Source: Clostridia bacterium
GTDB taxonomy: Bacteria > Bacillota > Clostridia > Christensenellales > UBA1242
DNA length: 64,000 nucleotides
Assembly: GCA_900768545.1 (NCBI GenBank)
Contig: CAAGDD010000003.1
Span: 62,001 to 126,000 of the forward strand
Direction: 5' to 3'
Shown: positions 28,045 through 35,385 of the stretch, one piece after another
Layout of the letters: each line of letters starts with the position of its first letter
Position numbering within the stretch: the stretch's first letter is position 1
Notes under the pieces: model-generated
What the model was told of the DNA's origin: nothing
The model's database searches: none
The model's input: the letters and a program-made list of their open reading frames with translations, nothing else
Made by a program: the position numbers and the translations under genes

Positions 28045-28208
28045 GGGGCGAAAGTTGCAGCTCTCTTGCGGGCTGCCTTTTTGTCCGCGCTAGTAAAGAC
28101 TCTAAAAAAAACGCACAAAGCACACCCAAAATCCTCGACCGCTCGCACTATCTCGCGGACAAAAAAGAGCGTGAAAAACTGCCCGTTTTTCACGCAAACT
28201 TTCGCCCC
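28045..28208. ncRNA. Candidate structured RNA with a four-way junction (strand undecided)
   Basis: Four helices nest without conflict. P1 is GGGGCGAAAGTT (28045-28056) with AACTTTCGCCCC (28197-28208), 12 bp perfect. P2 is a GCAGC/GCTGC hairpin (28057-28061, 28072-28076). P3 is TTTTTGTCCGCG (28078-28089) with CGCGGACAAAAA (28154-28165), 12 bp perfect. P4 is GCGTGAAAAAC/GTTTTTCACGC (28169-28179, 28185-28195), 11 bp with a 5-base loop. Junction linkers are 0, 1, 3 and 1 bases, so P1-P4 meet in a compact four-way junction. P3 encloses 64 less-structured bases. It matches none of the tmRNA, RNase P, SRP, 6S or riboswitch cores I know. A small palindromic mobile element (MITE) is the main alternative. 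Confidence 0.6.
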
Positions 28209-28321
28209 TTCACTCACACTTTTCGTTCACATTTTTTAACAACTTCCTTCAAAACAATTCCCATATTTTAATAACATTAAAAATGTATATTTCATAGCAA
28301 GCCCTCACCCTTTCAAATAAA

Positions 28322-28352
28322 AAAACGACAGTCAAACTGCCGTTTTGTTTTT
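28322..28352. terminator. Terminator between structured element and 28.4-kb gene
   Basis: AAAACG-CAGT/ACTG-CGTTTT stem with one mismatch and loop CAA; A and T runs on both sides make it usable on either strand. Confidence 0.65.
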
Positions 28353-28376
28353 ATCCCCAAACCCACACCTTGTGTG

Positions 28377-28925
28377 TTAACTTTCCAAAAATTCGACAAC
28401 ACGGTGGGCAGAGTTTTCCATCGCCTTTGTGAAAACTCTTGCTTTTTCTGGTGAATAAAGTGAGCTATTTCCGTCAATGTTTATCAAGTCTTTTGGATTT
28501 AACGCCAATTCGTCAGCGGTCGCTTCGCAAATAAGATTGCTTATCTGCATAACTGCTCCGTCTTTGGTGATATTTCCTTTATACATCGCCGTGCGCAAAA
28601 GGTCAGTGTCATCGATGATTGCATACAAAATAGGTTTTACAAAAAATTCCAACTTTTCAAGAGCAAACTCGTTCCCGTTTGCCCCAGCCAAAATTTCCCA
28701 AGCCATATAATATTCATAATTTGGCTTCAAAACGTCCGGATAACCTTGATTGAAAAAGTATGCCACACAATCTTGTGCCACTGCATCACCACTCAAAGCG
28801 CGTGTGCAAAGTTCGATGAAAGCGTTTTCGAAATTTCCTTTTTCGCCTTCTTCGAGCATAATCTTTCTATATTCCACAAATCTGTTAAACGCAACATCTC
28901 TGTTTACAAAATCTTTATAATCCAT
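28377..28925 (-). CDS. Hypothetical protein, 182 aa (Sel1/TPR-like helices)
   Basis: I do not recognise a family. The middle (ENAFIELCTRALSGDAVAQDCVAYFFNQGYP, about residues 32-62) looks like one or two Sel1-type helical repeats, and the remainder is also helical and acidic. No signal peptide or membrane segment. ATG 28925 is chosen because GGGAG lies directly upstream; six more in-frame codons exist but cover this site. A TATAAT box lies about 20 bases upstream on the minus strand. Monocistronic. Confidence 0.75.
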   Translation of the reverse strand: MDYKDFVNRDVAFNRFVEYRKIMLEEGEKGNFENAFIELCTRALSGDAVAQDCVAYFFNQGYPDVLKPNYEYYMAWEILAGANGNEFALEKLEFFVKPILYAIIDDTDLLRTAMYKGNITKDGAVMQISNLICEATADELALNPKDLINIDGNSSLYSPEKARVFTKAMENSAHRVVEFLES

Positions 28926-29016
28926 ATTCTCCCGCCTTAACATCTATATTATATTAGAATTTTAAAAAAAACACAAACAATTATTTCTAATTTTAAGTTT
29001 TCTCAAACAAACGCTT

Positions 29017-29604
29017 TTATTTATGTTTTATATACATATTTTCGTTGAGTAAAATATTGAAATAATCAAGCAATTCTTCTTTCGAACAGGGGTCTTTTGA
29101 CAAAAGCCAGTTTACGCCCATATTTGTCACTCCGCCCGCGATAAAATCGGTCAAAACATTGATAGGAACAGCATATTCATCGCTATATTTATTTTTTCCG
29201 GTCAAATAAAGAACGCTGCGCTTGATTGTTGTCAAAATCAATTCGTTTGCCTTTTCAAGACTGTTTTTGTTTAAAATCAACAAAAGTTTAGTTCTGTTTT
29301 CTGTGACATAATCCAAAACGGACTTGATCAAAGTCATATACATTTCTTTTGGCGACGCATAAGTTTCTTTTTCGATTGTAAGAGAGAAAAGTTCTTCTTT
29401 TATCGAGTCGATTGTATATTCAAGCAAATCTTCTTTGCTCTCAAAATGATTGTAAAAGGTCGCGCGGTGCACCATTGCCTTTTTACAAATGTCAATCACA
29501 CTGATTTTTTCATAAGGTGTGGTTTCAAGCAAATCAAATAGTGCCGTTGACAACAATTTTCGTGTGCGAACAACTCTCAAATCTTCTGTAAAATTTTCTT
29601 CCAT
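29017..29604 (-). CDS. TetR/AcrR-family transcriptional regulator
   Basis: A 195-residue regulator: N-terminal helix-turn-helix about residues 12-58 (ISVIDICKKAMVHRATFYNHF), then a helical ligand domain of the TetR_C type seen in DhaS-like proteins; it resembles the 18.2-kb regulator in plan. ATG 29604 follows GGAGAGG. It is monocistronic and no divergent target gene is close, so the regulon is not visible. The upstream region has small dyads (GATAGAAATCTGTC near 29650-29665, GACAGATGTC near 29713) that could be its operators, giving autoregulation; this is speculative. Confidence 0.9.
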   Translation of the reverse strand: MEENFTEDLRVVRTRKLLSTALFDLLETTPYEKISVIDICKKAMVHRATFYNHFESKEDLLEYTIDSIKEELFSLTIEKETYASPKEMYMTLIKSVLDYVTENRTKLLLILNKNSLEKANELILTTIKRSVLYLTGKNKYSDEYAVPINVLTDFIAGGVTNMGVNWLLSKDPCSKEELLDYFNILLNENMYIKHK

Positions 29605-30095
29605 AATCCTCTCCGTTTTTAGACAGCAAAGCACTTTTGCAAATTTAATAGACAGATTTCTATCAGTGTAAAATTATCTTTGTTGAACTTTAATATCAAT
29701 TTAGCATACAATAAGACAGATGTCAACAAATTATACACGTGTCGAATAAATATTATAGTAATTTTGTAATATTGCATAATTTTAAACATTTTTTTATTTG
29801 CGTAATAAATAAACAGCTGCATAATCCATTTTATATTTGCGAAGTTATTTATAGCAAACTTTTTAGATTCTATTACTCAAAATAAATAATATATAATTAA
29901 AAAACTAACAAACCCCACTTGTTTTTATACATAAAAATTTTTGTTTATAATTGCCAGATTTTACAATATTTTACAAAATTATTTTGTGTTTTGAAAAAAT
30001 TTAATTTTCAATTAAATATAAATAAAAAAACAACCAAAATCAAATACATGACACTGATTGTTTTTTTTGCGGCGGGCTAGAGACCAACTATTCTA
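29605..30095. other. AT-rich intergenic region
   Basis: Contains possible TetR operators near the left end. Near 30017-30070 a weak A/T stem, AAACAA/TTGTTT, ends in T8 and may terminate the superoxide reductase transcript. I see no gene. A short open frame on the minus strand (29619-29822) has no ribosome site. Confidence 0.5.
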
Positions 30096-30470
30096 TCAGC
30101 CCTTCCATAAGCCATGTAAATTGCAATATGCGAAAACTGCTTCAATTTTTTCATCTTTGTTTATATTGAATGTAACAATCGGCTCAGTGTTGTAAGATAA
30201 TCTTTTAAACTGATTTCCTTTGTTTGTTTGCAGTTTAACCCATTCAATATAATGTTCTGGTGTCATCGGGTGTGGAATTGTCCCAATATTTACAGTAACC
30301 TTGCCACATCTAACAGAATAAACAGGAACATGTTTTTCTTTTGCTCCGTCGTTGATGTTTGGTATAAGCACCTCCATCTTCTTACCACAGCATACTAGTG
30401 GTGCTCCGCTATCGTTAACCTTTACAACAATATTCCCGCAGTGTTTACAATAATAAAAATTTTGTTCCAT
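30096..30470 (-). CDS. Superoxide reductase (desulfoferrodoxin type)
   Basis: A 124-residue enzyme that reduces superoxide to peroxide without making oxygen, a hallmark of anaerobes. The N-terminal desulforedoxin-like Fe site has C8, C11, C27 and C28 (CKHC ... CC). The catalytic mononuclear Fe site has EKH (E45, K46, H47), HPMTPEH (H67, H73) and CNLHG (C116, H119). All ligands are present, so this is a 2Fe-type SOR. Start ATG 30470 follows AGGAGAAATAAAA. A PerR-like dyad overlaps the probable -10 (30534-30548). With rubrerythrin at 46.3 kb it forms the oxidative-stress pair of this window. Confidence 0.93.
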   Translation of the reverse strand: MEQNFYYCKHCGNIVVKVNDSGAPLVCCGKKMEVLIPNINDGAKEKHVPVYSVRCGKVTVNIGTIPHPMTPEHYIEWVKLQTNKGNQFKRLSYNTEPIVTFNINKDEKIEAVFAYCNLHGLWKG

Positions 30471-30533
30471 TTTTTATTTCTCCTTTTGTTTTTTTGATTG
30501 CCAAGTGGAGTAAAACAAGAGGCTCTTGCAATC

Positions 30534-30548
30534 CTATGATAATTATAA
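30534..30548 (-). promoter_or_regulatory. PerR-like box at the superoxide reductase promoter
   Basis: Minus strand TTATAATTATCATAG agrees with 12 of 14 informative positions of the PerR box (TTATAATNATTATAA) and contains a TATAAT hexamer in -10 position. The -35 is weak. Functional assignment is inference. Confidence 0.4.
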
Positions 30549-30601
30549 CATATGATTTTGTATTTTGCACTTATAAATTTGATTTTAAATACAAAAAACA
30601 A

Positions 30602-30699
30602 ACAAATGAAGAAATTGACAAAGAAATTGCCATGTTGAACTAAAACTTGCTGAACAACGCAAAGCACGATTATTAAAGAACGAACAAGATGAGATGTAA
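30602..30699 (+). pseudogene. Relic of a small coiled-coil gene
   Basis: The plus strand reads EEIDKEIAML, then a stop, and after a -1 shift KLAEQRKARLLKNEQDEM and a stop. Both parts look like a charged coiled-coil C-terminus of the kind seen in small plasmid or phage genes. No start or ribosome site remains. The rest of 30471-31242 holds only the SOR promoter and A/T-rich sequence. Confidence 0.4.
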
Positions 30700-31242
30700 A
30701 TTCGTTAAATTTTTACGAGTTCTAACAAAAATGGAGAATTCTAACACGATTTTGGCTGATATTTCGATCGAAAAATGCAGTCTAAACAATATTCTAGAAC
30801 CACAATATATAGGGCAAAATCCTAGAAAAATAAGAAAAAGCGCCATAATTGGGTGCTTTTTATATGGCGGGATTCATACCAACACTTGCGTCATAAGTAA
30901 ATACAATCAGAACCTAGTACTCCAATTTTAATTGTCTATAAAATACAAAAGAATATAAGGCTTTTATCCTTAAAAGTAATTTTAATATATTAATTTGATT
31001 TTTTATTCTCTTTTCATAATATGTTACGCTATAACTTTATTATTCATTCATACACATTACTTAGTTTTTGGTTTAATTATTTCAAGAATTTACTAATATC
31101 TTAAAAAAATAAATATAAATATTTTGTAAAATTATACAAAAATGAAAATGTTATGTTATACTATATTTATAAAATTGTAGGCTTCTTGATTTTACTCGAT
31201 TGACAACGACTAAAATTTTCTTTTATAGGAAAAGGGAGAAAG

Positions 31243-31401
31243 ATGATGTATAAAACAGAACTAATAGGCTACACACCTGTAGCAAAGAAAATGGCAAAGA
31301 AAATTGAAGACAAGTGTAACGAAATGGAAAAAGACGGCTATGTTTTAATTTCCACAACAATCACACTTGGCGCAAAGGCTATTTTGATTTTTAAGAAATA
31401 A
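31243..31401 (+). CDS. Small protein, 52 aa (DUF4177-like)
   Basis: A short gene with two adjacent ATGs (31243 and 31246) behind AAAGGGAGAAAG. It encodes a helix (VAKKMAKKIEDKCNEMEKDG) followed by a beta hairpin (YVLISTTIT ... AILIFKK), the layout of DUF4177-type small proteins, in which a C-terminal strand ends in I(L/I)IFKK. It lies 45 bases upstream of the lipoprotein gene and is probably cotranscribed. A TATACT-type -10 occurs near 31156-31161. Family assignment is tentative, but coding is well supported by the ribosome site and the amphipathic pattern. Confidence 0.7.
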   Translation: MMYKTELIGYTPVAKKMAKKIEDKCNEMEKDGYVLISTTITLGAKAILIFKK

Positions 31402-31446
31402 TAAAAAATATAGCTTGGTGAATTATGGTTATATAAAGGAGAAAAT

Positions 31447-32085
31447 ATAAAAACAAAACATAAAATTTTTAGTTTAATAATGGCAATATTACTAATTATT
31501 CCATCAATGTTGTTCTTAACTGCTTGTGGAGAAAATGGAAATAATGGTTCAGGTGAAAATCCTAACTTACACGATAGTTCCAAATGGTTTACAGAAGCTG
31601 AGTTGTCAGCGGTTGGGCTATCTAATTTAACAGCGCCAACTGGTCTTAACGGAGCAATATCTTCTAGTGATTATTGGTTTAATGGTGGTTACTCATTTTC
31701 GCAACCATGTGATAATGTTGATTTGTTAGCAGAAAATGCAGAAATTTATTTAAACTATTTCAAAACTAACTATGATGGATATTTTGGACATATCTCTGGT
31801 AATCACGGTGTAATGTATGGCGAAAACGAAACATGGTATGTTCTAGAACAAAGTAACAATTTAAGCGACTATTTTGATGACAATCCAAGTAAACTTTATA
31901 AATTTTACTATGTTACAAACCACGATATAGATAACAAAGGATATTTTGTTAAAAACTCGGTTTACACACTTGAAATTCGTTACGAATTTAATGTTTCAAC
32001 AAATCAATATTTATTTAAACTATTTATAGAAAAAGCAGATACATCATCTAATGGAACATATTCATACTACTATAAAATGAAATAA
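31447..32085 (+). CDS. Small lipoprotein with probable AUA start
   Basis: The reading frame codes for a lipoprotein with an LTAC lipobox. Taking the first ATG (31480) gives a signal peptide with no basic n-region and no ribosome site. Starting instead at ATA 31447, six bases after AAAGGAG, yields (M)KTKHKIFSLIM, a normal basic n-region and hydrophobic core. No ATG, GTG or TTG occurs in frame between the preceding stop and 31480. Hence AUA is the best-supported start, or a former ATG has mutated. The mature part (about 185 residues) is rich in Tyr, Asn and Asp; I recognise no domain. It follows the 52-aa gene and ends at a strong terminator. Confidence 0.75.
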   Translation: MKTKHKIFSLIMAILLIIPSMLFLTACGENGNNGSGENPNLHDSSKWFTEAELSAVGLSNLTAPTGLNGAISSSDYWFNGGYSFSQPCDNVDLLAENAEIYLNYFKTNYDGYFGHISGNHGVMYGENETWYVLEQSNNLSDYFDDNPSKLYKFYYVTNHDIDNKGYFVKNSVYTLEIRYEFNVSTNQYLFKLFIEKADTSSNGTYSYYYKMK

Positions 32086-32114
32086 GTTTAATAAAATGTA
32101 ATTCAAATATTTAT

Positions 32115-32143
32115 AAAATGAGAGCAGTGTTTGCTCTCATTTT
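32115..32143 (+). terminator. Terminator of the small lipoprotein gene
   Basis: AAAATGAGAGCA/TGCTCTCATTTT, 12-bp perfect stem with a 5-base loop. Confidence 0.85.
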
Positions 32144-32245
32144 ATATGCCCGAAAAATTTTTTATAATAATCGTCTTTTTTTCTTTTATCATACTATAAG
32201 TTTGTTCATCTTTTTCATCATAGGATTTATTTTTTCTAAACCTTC

Positions 32246-32520
32246 TATTTAGATTTGCCTTTCGGCAGGGGCAAAGTAGCATTGTTTGGCAAAAAGAACA
32301 TTCCTTTAATGCAAGTTGTAGAAATCAACGAAAAAGAATAAAAAATTGTCTTTGAAATCAATTAGACACAAAAAAAAGACCAGGTTGTAAAACCTAGTCT
32401 TATGAGATTTATTTATATATTTTTAAATGTTTAAGCAATATTTTATTCCGTTGATTTATACGAAAACTATGCTACAAAGACACAGACAAAAGCAATATAT
32501 AAGGAGCTTATAAAAAGATA
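32246..32520. repeat. Repeat module copy A
   Basis: Diverged copy of the sequence at 34858-35130. The best-conserved parts are a 31-base block with one difference (CTATTTAGATTTGCCTTTCG inside it), the GACTAGG/CCTGGTC-type terminator hairpin (32376-32401, minus strand T run) and the TGTTTAAGCAATA segment. On the plus strand the left part reads DLPFGRGKVALFGKKNIPLM and ends EINEKE-stop, which looks like a lost gene's C-terminus. Confidence 0.6.
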
Positions 32521-32526
32521 AAGTAG

Positions 32527-32703
32527 CATTAGTTCATGCTTTTCTTCATCCAGTTTCCGTGTTCATCTCTTTGTAAATTTATCCAATTTAAATGAGATGG
32601 ATTTTCAATCTTTGGTTTTTCGAAAGGAATAATTGCACCAAAACATTCATGTAAAATAAAAAACTGCACGCATTTCTCATTTTCACGAGGGTGCGTACAG
32701 TTC
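32527..32703 (-). pseudogene. Terminator repeat joined to an orphan C-terminal gene fragment
   Basis: 32647-32703 (minus) is nearly identical over 57 bases to the terminator hairpin behind tRNA-Ser(GCU) at 47117-47174 (one substitution, one indel), and here follows the stop of the 32783 gene, so it probably terminates that gene. Reading on, the same frame continues IIPFEKPKIENPSHLNWINL and RDEHGNWMKKSMN-stop, protein-like but with no start codon: a truncated gene end. Confidence 0.5.
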
Positions 32704-32782
32704 TCTAATGGCGGGAAGACTGCTATCCAATTCTAACATTAAAGTGTATGTTGGTGATAGGTGGATTAAAATTATTCAATCT

Positions 32783-33856
32783 CTAAATCCATATAGATAA
32801 ATCGAAAATATTATTTGTTATATTTTCTGCTGCAAATGCACCTATAATTATACCAACAGAAGATAGCGTTAAGCGTGAGATTAAAGTATCTTCCCAGTAT
32901 TTAAATATACTTTCCATTTTAGGCACGATTTCGATAACTTTTTCTTTTACTTCTTTGGTACTCATTTTATTTGAATTAAATAGTGATAAAATATATTTCT
33001 TATGAGAATCTTTAACATTAAGTCTTTCAAATGATTTATTTAAAGATTCTTCATCAATTGTATTGATTTGTAATTTTTCATTATCATTGAGACATTTTGT
33101 AAATAATGTTGGATATAAAATATTGGATTTTTCATCATCTATTATAGCGAGAGATTTTTCATCGAACCCTTTAAAAAACAATCCTGTGTAATTAGTCAAA
33201 AATATATTTTCTAAAGTATATGAAGCTGTTGATACTGTTGCACAACGTGTATAACTTAAATGTTGAAATTCAGATTCTTTTTCACTAACTCCATGTTCAT
33301 AAATTGGAATTACATACTTATTTAAATATTCTGAAAATGAAGCATGGCTATTTACAGCAAGTCTTCGTGTATGGTTCAAAATAAACTTTAGTCCTAAACA
33401 ATTGATTTGAGATGGTAAAAGTAGGGGCGAAGTTTTTATGGCTTCACCTAATGCGATTTGAAGTAAATTGTGATTTGGTTCTTTAATTCTTTTGACAATT
33501 AAATTAGAAAGCAAATCTCTCAATTCGGCTGTTCCATATTTTATATAGGCTTTTTCAGCTTCGATGAAGTCAAGTTGTAAAGAAGGTTCTTCAAAAGCAC
33601 CAATAATGTCATTAGGTTTTATATTTGCACTAGCGCACTTTTCTAATATTTGTGCAACTAGTTCATTTTCACGCTTTTTTGCTTCTACAAGAGCAACCTG
33701 TTTGGCTTTATTTATTTCTTCATCAATTAAATCAAGGCATAAACTTCTAACATCCGTATAATTCATTCCATAATATACCACACCATTGTTGGTTGCAATC
33801 ATATTACCATTATTTTCTTCTACTTGTTGATTAACATTATCTTTTGTTTTGCTCAT
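32783..33856 (-). CDS. LPO_1073/Vpar_1526-like protein
   Basis: A 357-residue protein. The N-terminus (NQQVEENNGNMIATNNG) is an Asn/Gly-rich tag, followed by GMNYTDVRSLCLDLIDEEIN, a long charged helix, and the segment PSLQLDFIEAEKAYIKYGT plus LRDLLSNLIVKRI, which match my memory of the LPO_1073/Vpar_1526 family. The C-terminus is hydrophobic (LSSVGIIIGAFAA). The family's role is unestablished; it is scattered on islands. The start at 33856 follows GGAGATATAA and lies inside the upstream small gene (20-base overlap), so the pair is translationally coupled. The shared NNGNM tag in both proteins suggests they work together. Confidence 0.7.
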   Translation of the reverse strand: MSKTKDNVNQQVEENNGNMIATNNGVVYYGMNYTDVRSLCLDLIDEEINKAKQVALVEAKKRENELVAQILEKCASANIKPNDIIGAFEEPSLQLDFIEAEKAYIKYGTAELRDLLSNLIVKRIKEPNHNLLQIALGEAIKTSPLLLPSQINCLGLKFILNHTRRLAVNSHASFSEYLNKYVIPIYEHGVSEKESEFQHLSYTRCATVSTASYTLENIFLTNYTGLFFKGFDEKSLAIIDDEKSNILYPTLFTKCLNDNEKLQINTIDEESLNKSFERLNVKDSHKKYILSLFNSNKMSTKEVKEKVIEIVPKMESIFKYWEDTLISRLTLSSVGIIIGAFAAENITNNIFDLSIWI

Positions 33857-34037
33857 TTATATCTCCAAAGTTAATTCCAACCATATTTCCATTGTTATCT
33901 TTGACTTGCTGTTTAATTTTGTTATTGTTTGTTTGTTTTAATTCTTGAACCTCTTTTTTTGTTTTAAAAGCGGCAATTGCAGAAAAAACAGCAGCTATCG
34001 AACTAATTCCTGTAAATATTAAAGTTATAATTTCCAT
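33837..34037 (-). CDS. Small membrane protein paired with the LPO_1073-like gene
   Basis: 66 residues: one N-terminal transmembrane segment (ITLIFTGISSIAAVFSAIAA), a basic heptad-like helix (KTKKEVQELKQTNNNKIK), then QQVKDNNGNMVGINFGDI, nearly the same tag as residues 9-24 of the downstream protein (QQVEENNGNMIATNNG). ATG 34037 follows ACGGAGGATAAAAT, and a TATAAT -10 lies at 34073-34078 (minus). I infer a membrane-anchored partner or adaptor for the downstream protein. No known family recognised. Confidence 0.8.
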   Translation of the reverse strand: MEIITLIFTGISSIAAVFSAIAAFKTKKEVQELKQTNNNKIKQQVKDNNGNMVGINFGDINEQNKR

Positions 34038-34108
34038 ATTTTATCCTCCGTAATATACAAGCATTATAGCATATTATAATAAATAATGAAAGACCTACAA
34101 CAAAAAAA

Positions 34109-34132
34109 GAAGAAGTATTTTTCAACTTCTTC
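34109..34132 (-). terminator. Terminator of the zinc-ribbon mini-operon
   Basis: GAAGAAGT/ACTTCTTC 8-bp stem; on the minus strand it is followed by seven T. It ends the 34845-34144 transcript. Confidence 0.8.
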
Positions 34133-34143
34133 TCGCAGTTGTT

Positions 34144-34365
34144 TTATTGATTGCTTTGCAGATGAGAGTAAACTTCTTTTGCGGTAAGATTTTGAGAGTT
34201 GCCAAAGGTTTCGGCAAAGTTTTTTAAGTCTGTTGCAAACATTAAACTTATTCGTTTAAGTTGCTTATTTGACAAACTTGTTTTACCTAATTTTAAGGTA
34301 TTATCTTCAAAATTAAACTTGGCCGTGTTCTCTTTGATAAGCCAAATATGTTTCTTGTATGTAAT
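34144..34365 (-). pseudogene. Start-less reading frame, probable frameshifted end of the zinc-ribbon gene
   Basis: A 73-codon open frame with good amino-acid composition (FNFEDNTLKLGKTSLSNKQL and later FAETFGNSQNLTAKEVYSHL) ends at 34144, just before the terminator. It begins after a TAG inside the preceding zinc-ribbon gene, in the +1 frame, and has no ATG until near its middle. Either the zinc-ribbon gene once continued into it and a frameshift separated them, or it uses a TTG start or translational frameshift. Confidence 0.5.
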
Positions 34366-34576
34366 CTACAAAAGTTATGTTTTGTAACTCATTTTCATTA
34401 AAAGTTTGCCTACATACAGGGCAAGTGTAAGTGCTTTCTTCTGGATTGTAATCTACATCATTCCATTCAAAAGTTTCATCACAATATGGACATTGATGTA
34501 AATCTTTGTGTTCAAATTTTCTTAAATCTTCAATTATTGCATTTAATGTGATTTTTTCTTGTAATTCTTTATTCAT
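34313..34576 (-). CDS. Small zinc-ribbon protein, 87 aa
   Basis: Residues about 28-66 contain two CxxC knuckles (CPYC ... CPVC) separated by 24 residues, a zinc ribbon of rubredoxin/C2C2 type; the flanks are helical and acidic. The start at 34576 follows AAAGGAG and is 11 bases after the preceding gene, so the two are cotranscribed. The 3' end overlaps the start-less frame at 34365-34144. Likely a nucleic-acid or protein-binding accessory protein; the function is not identifiable. Confidence 0.75.
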   Translation of the reverse strand: MNKELQEKITLNAIIEDLRKFEHKDLHQCPYCDETFEWNDVDYNPEESTYTCPVCRQTFNENELQNITFVDYIQETYLAYQREHGQV

Positions 34577-34587
34577 TTTTAACTCCT

Positions 34588-34845
34588 TTAATCGTTTATT
34601 GTTTCAAAATCATTTACATTAACTTGTGTATTCTCAACGCCATATTGAAAATACAAATCTTGTTCTCTATCTCTTTTTAGGTCGTATTCAGTTACATAAA
34701 TCTTTCCAGCTTTCGTAACTGCAACAGTGATAGTCATTTTGTCGGTGTTTACATCTAAAATGTTAAATGTAACATCATACTCACCATCAAATAGAGAAAA
34801 CTCTTTTAAGTAGTAGTTTTTGATTTCGTTTTCTTCTGTTTTCAT
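34588..34845 (-). CDS. Small hypothetical protein, 85 aa
   Basis: An acidic, beta-rich protein (EYDVTFNILDVNTDKMTITV, then a second sheet KIYVTEYDLKRD) without signal peptide or known domain. The start at 34845 is fixed by a perfect AGGAGG 8 bases upstream, which lies within repeat module B. It is the first gene of a small operon with the zinc-ribbon gene. Resembles in size and style the accessory genes of integrative elements. Confidence 0.7.
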   Translation of the reverse strand: MKTEENEIKNYYLKEFSLFDGEYDVTFNILDVNTDKMTITVAVTKAGKIYVTEYDLKRDREQDLYFQYGVENTQVNVNDFETIND

Positions 34846-34857
34846 ACTATAAAACCT

Positions 34858-35130
34858 CCTATTTAGATTTGCCTTTCGGCAGACCAAATGAAAGCAGAGT
34901 TTGTTTAATCTTGTTGTTTAGTGGCAGAGCAGATGTCAATGAAAAAGAAAAAAATATTGTCTTTGGAATCTTCGTGAAAATAAAAAAAGACCGGGTTTCT
35001 AAACCCAGTCTTGTGAGATATATAATATTTATATTTAATTGTTTAAGCAATAATTTTTTCCATTTACATCTGCAACCAAATTCTGCTACGATAGGGCGGA
35101 CGAACGGAAAAGATAAATAGGAGTTATACA
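34858..35130. repeat. Repeat module copy B
   Basis: Second copy of the module at 32246-32520, direct orientation, 2.6 kb apart. It forms the 5' leader of the 34845 gene: the conserved block supplies its ribosome site, and a strong minus-strand terminator (GGGTTT/AAACCC, 34987-35012) lies upstream of it. Plus-strand remnants read LPFGRP and, at the right end, LQPNSATIGRTNGKDK-stop. Confidence 0.6.
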
Positions 35131-35134
35131 ATAA

Positions 35135-35163
35135 AAAACACCTTGCTAGATGCAAAGTGTTTT
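35135..35163 (-). terminator. Terminator of tRNA-Ser(UGA)
   Basis: AAAACAC-TTGC/GCAA-GTGTTTT stem with one mismatch; a T run follows on the minus strand, about 100 bases after the tRNA. Confidence 0.65.
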
Positions 35164-35262
35164 GTTTTAGTTTATAAAAGATAATGGATAAATTACTGAA
35201 AAGAACTCTAAATGAAAAAATACGAACTCAAAGATATCCTTCTCGTTCGTATTATTCACTAC

Positions 35263-35351
35263 TGGCGGAGAGTTAGGGATTCGAACCCCAGGAGGCTGTT
35301 AACCTCAACGGTTTTCAAGACCGCCGCTTTCGACCGCTCAGCCAACTCTCC
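35263..35351 (-). tRNA. tRNA-Ser(UGA)
   Basis: 89-base class II tRNA with encoded CCA: acceptor GGAGAGT/ACTCTCC, long variable arm, anticodon loop CTTGAAA giving UGA, T arm GGGGTTCGAATCCC. Its 3' end faces the accessory region (28-35 kb), the usual orientation for an integration target. Promoter TTGCAA-16-TATAAT at 35386-35413 (minus). Confidence 0.95.
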
Positions 35352-35385
35352 AAATATTCGTGCGCAAACAACTTACGCACTATCT

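Noticed and set aside
27981..28217. 78-codon open frame on the minus strand
   Set aside because: It lies across the structured element and the end of the opposite gene, starts at GTG without a ribosome site, and owes its length to the helices' G/C content.
30689..30931. 80-codon open frame on the plus strand
   Set aside because: No ribosome site, poor composition, and it begins in the stop of the relic gene; probably chance.
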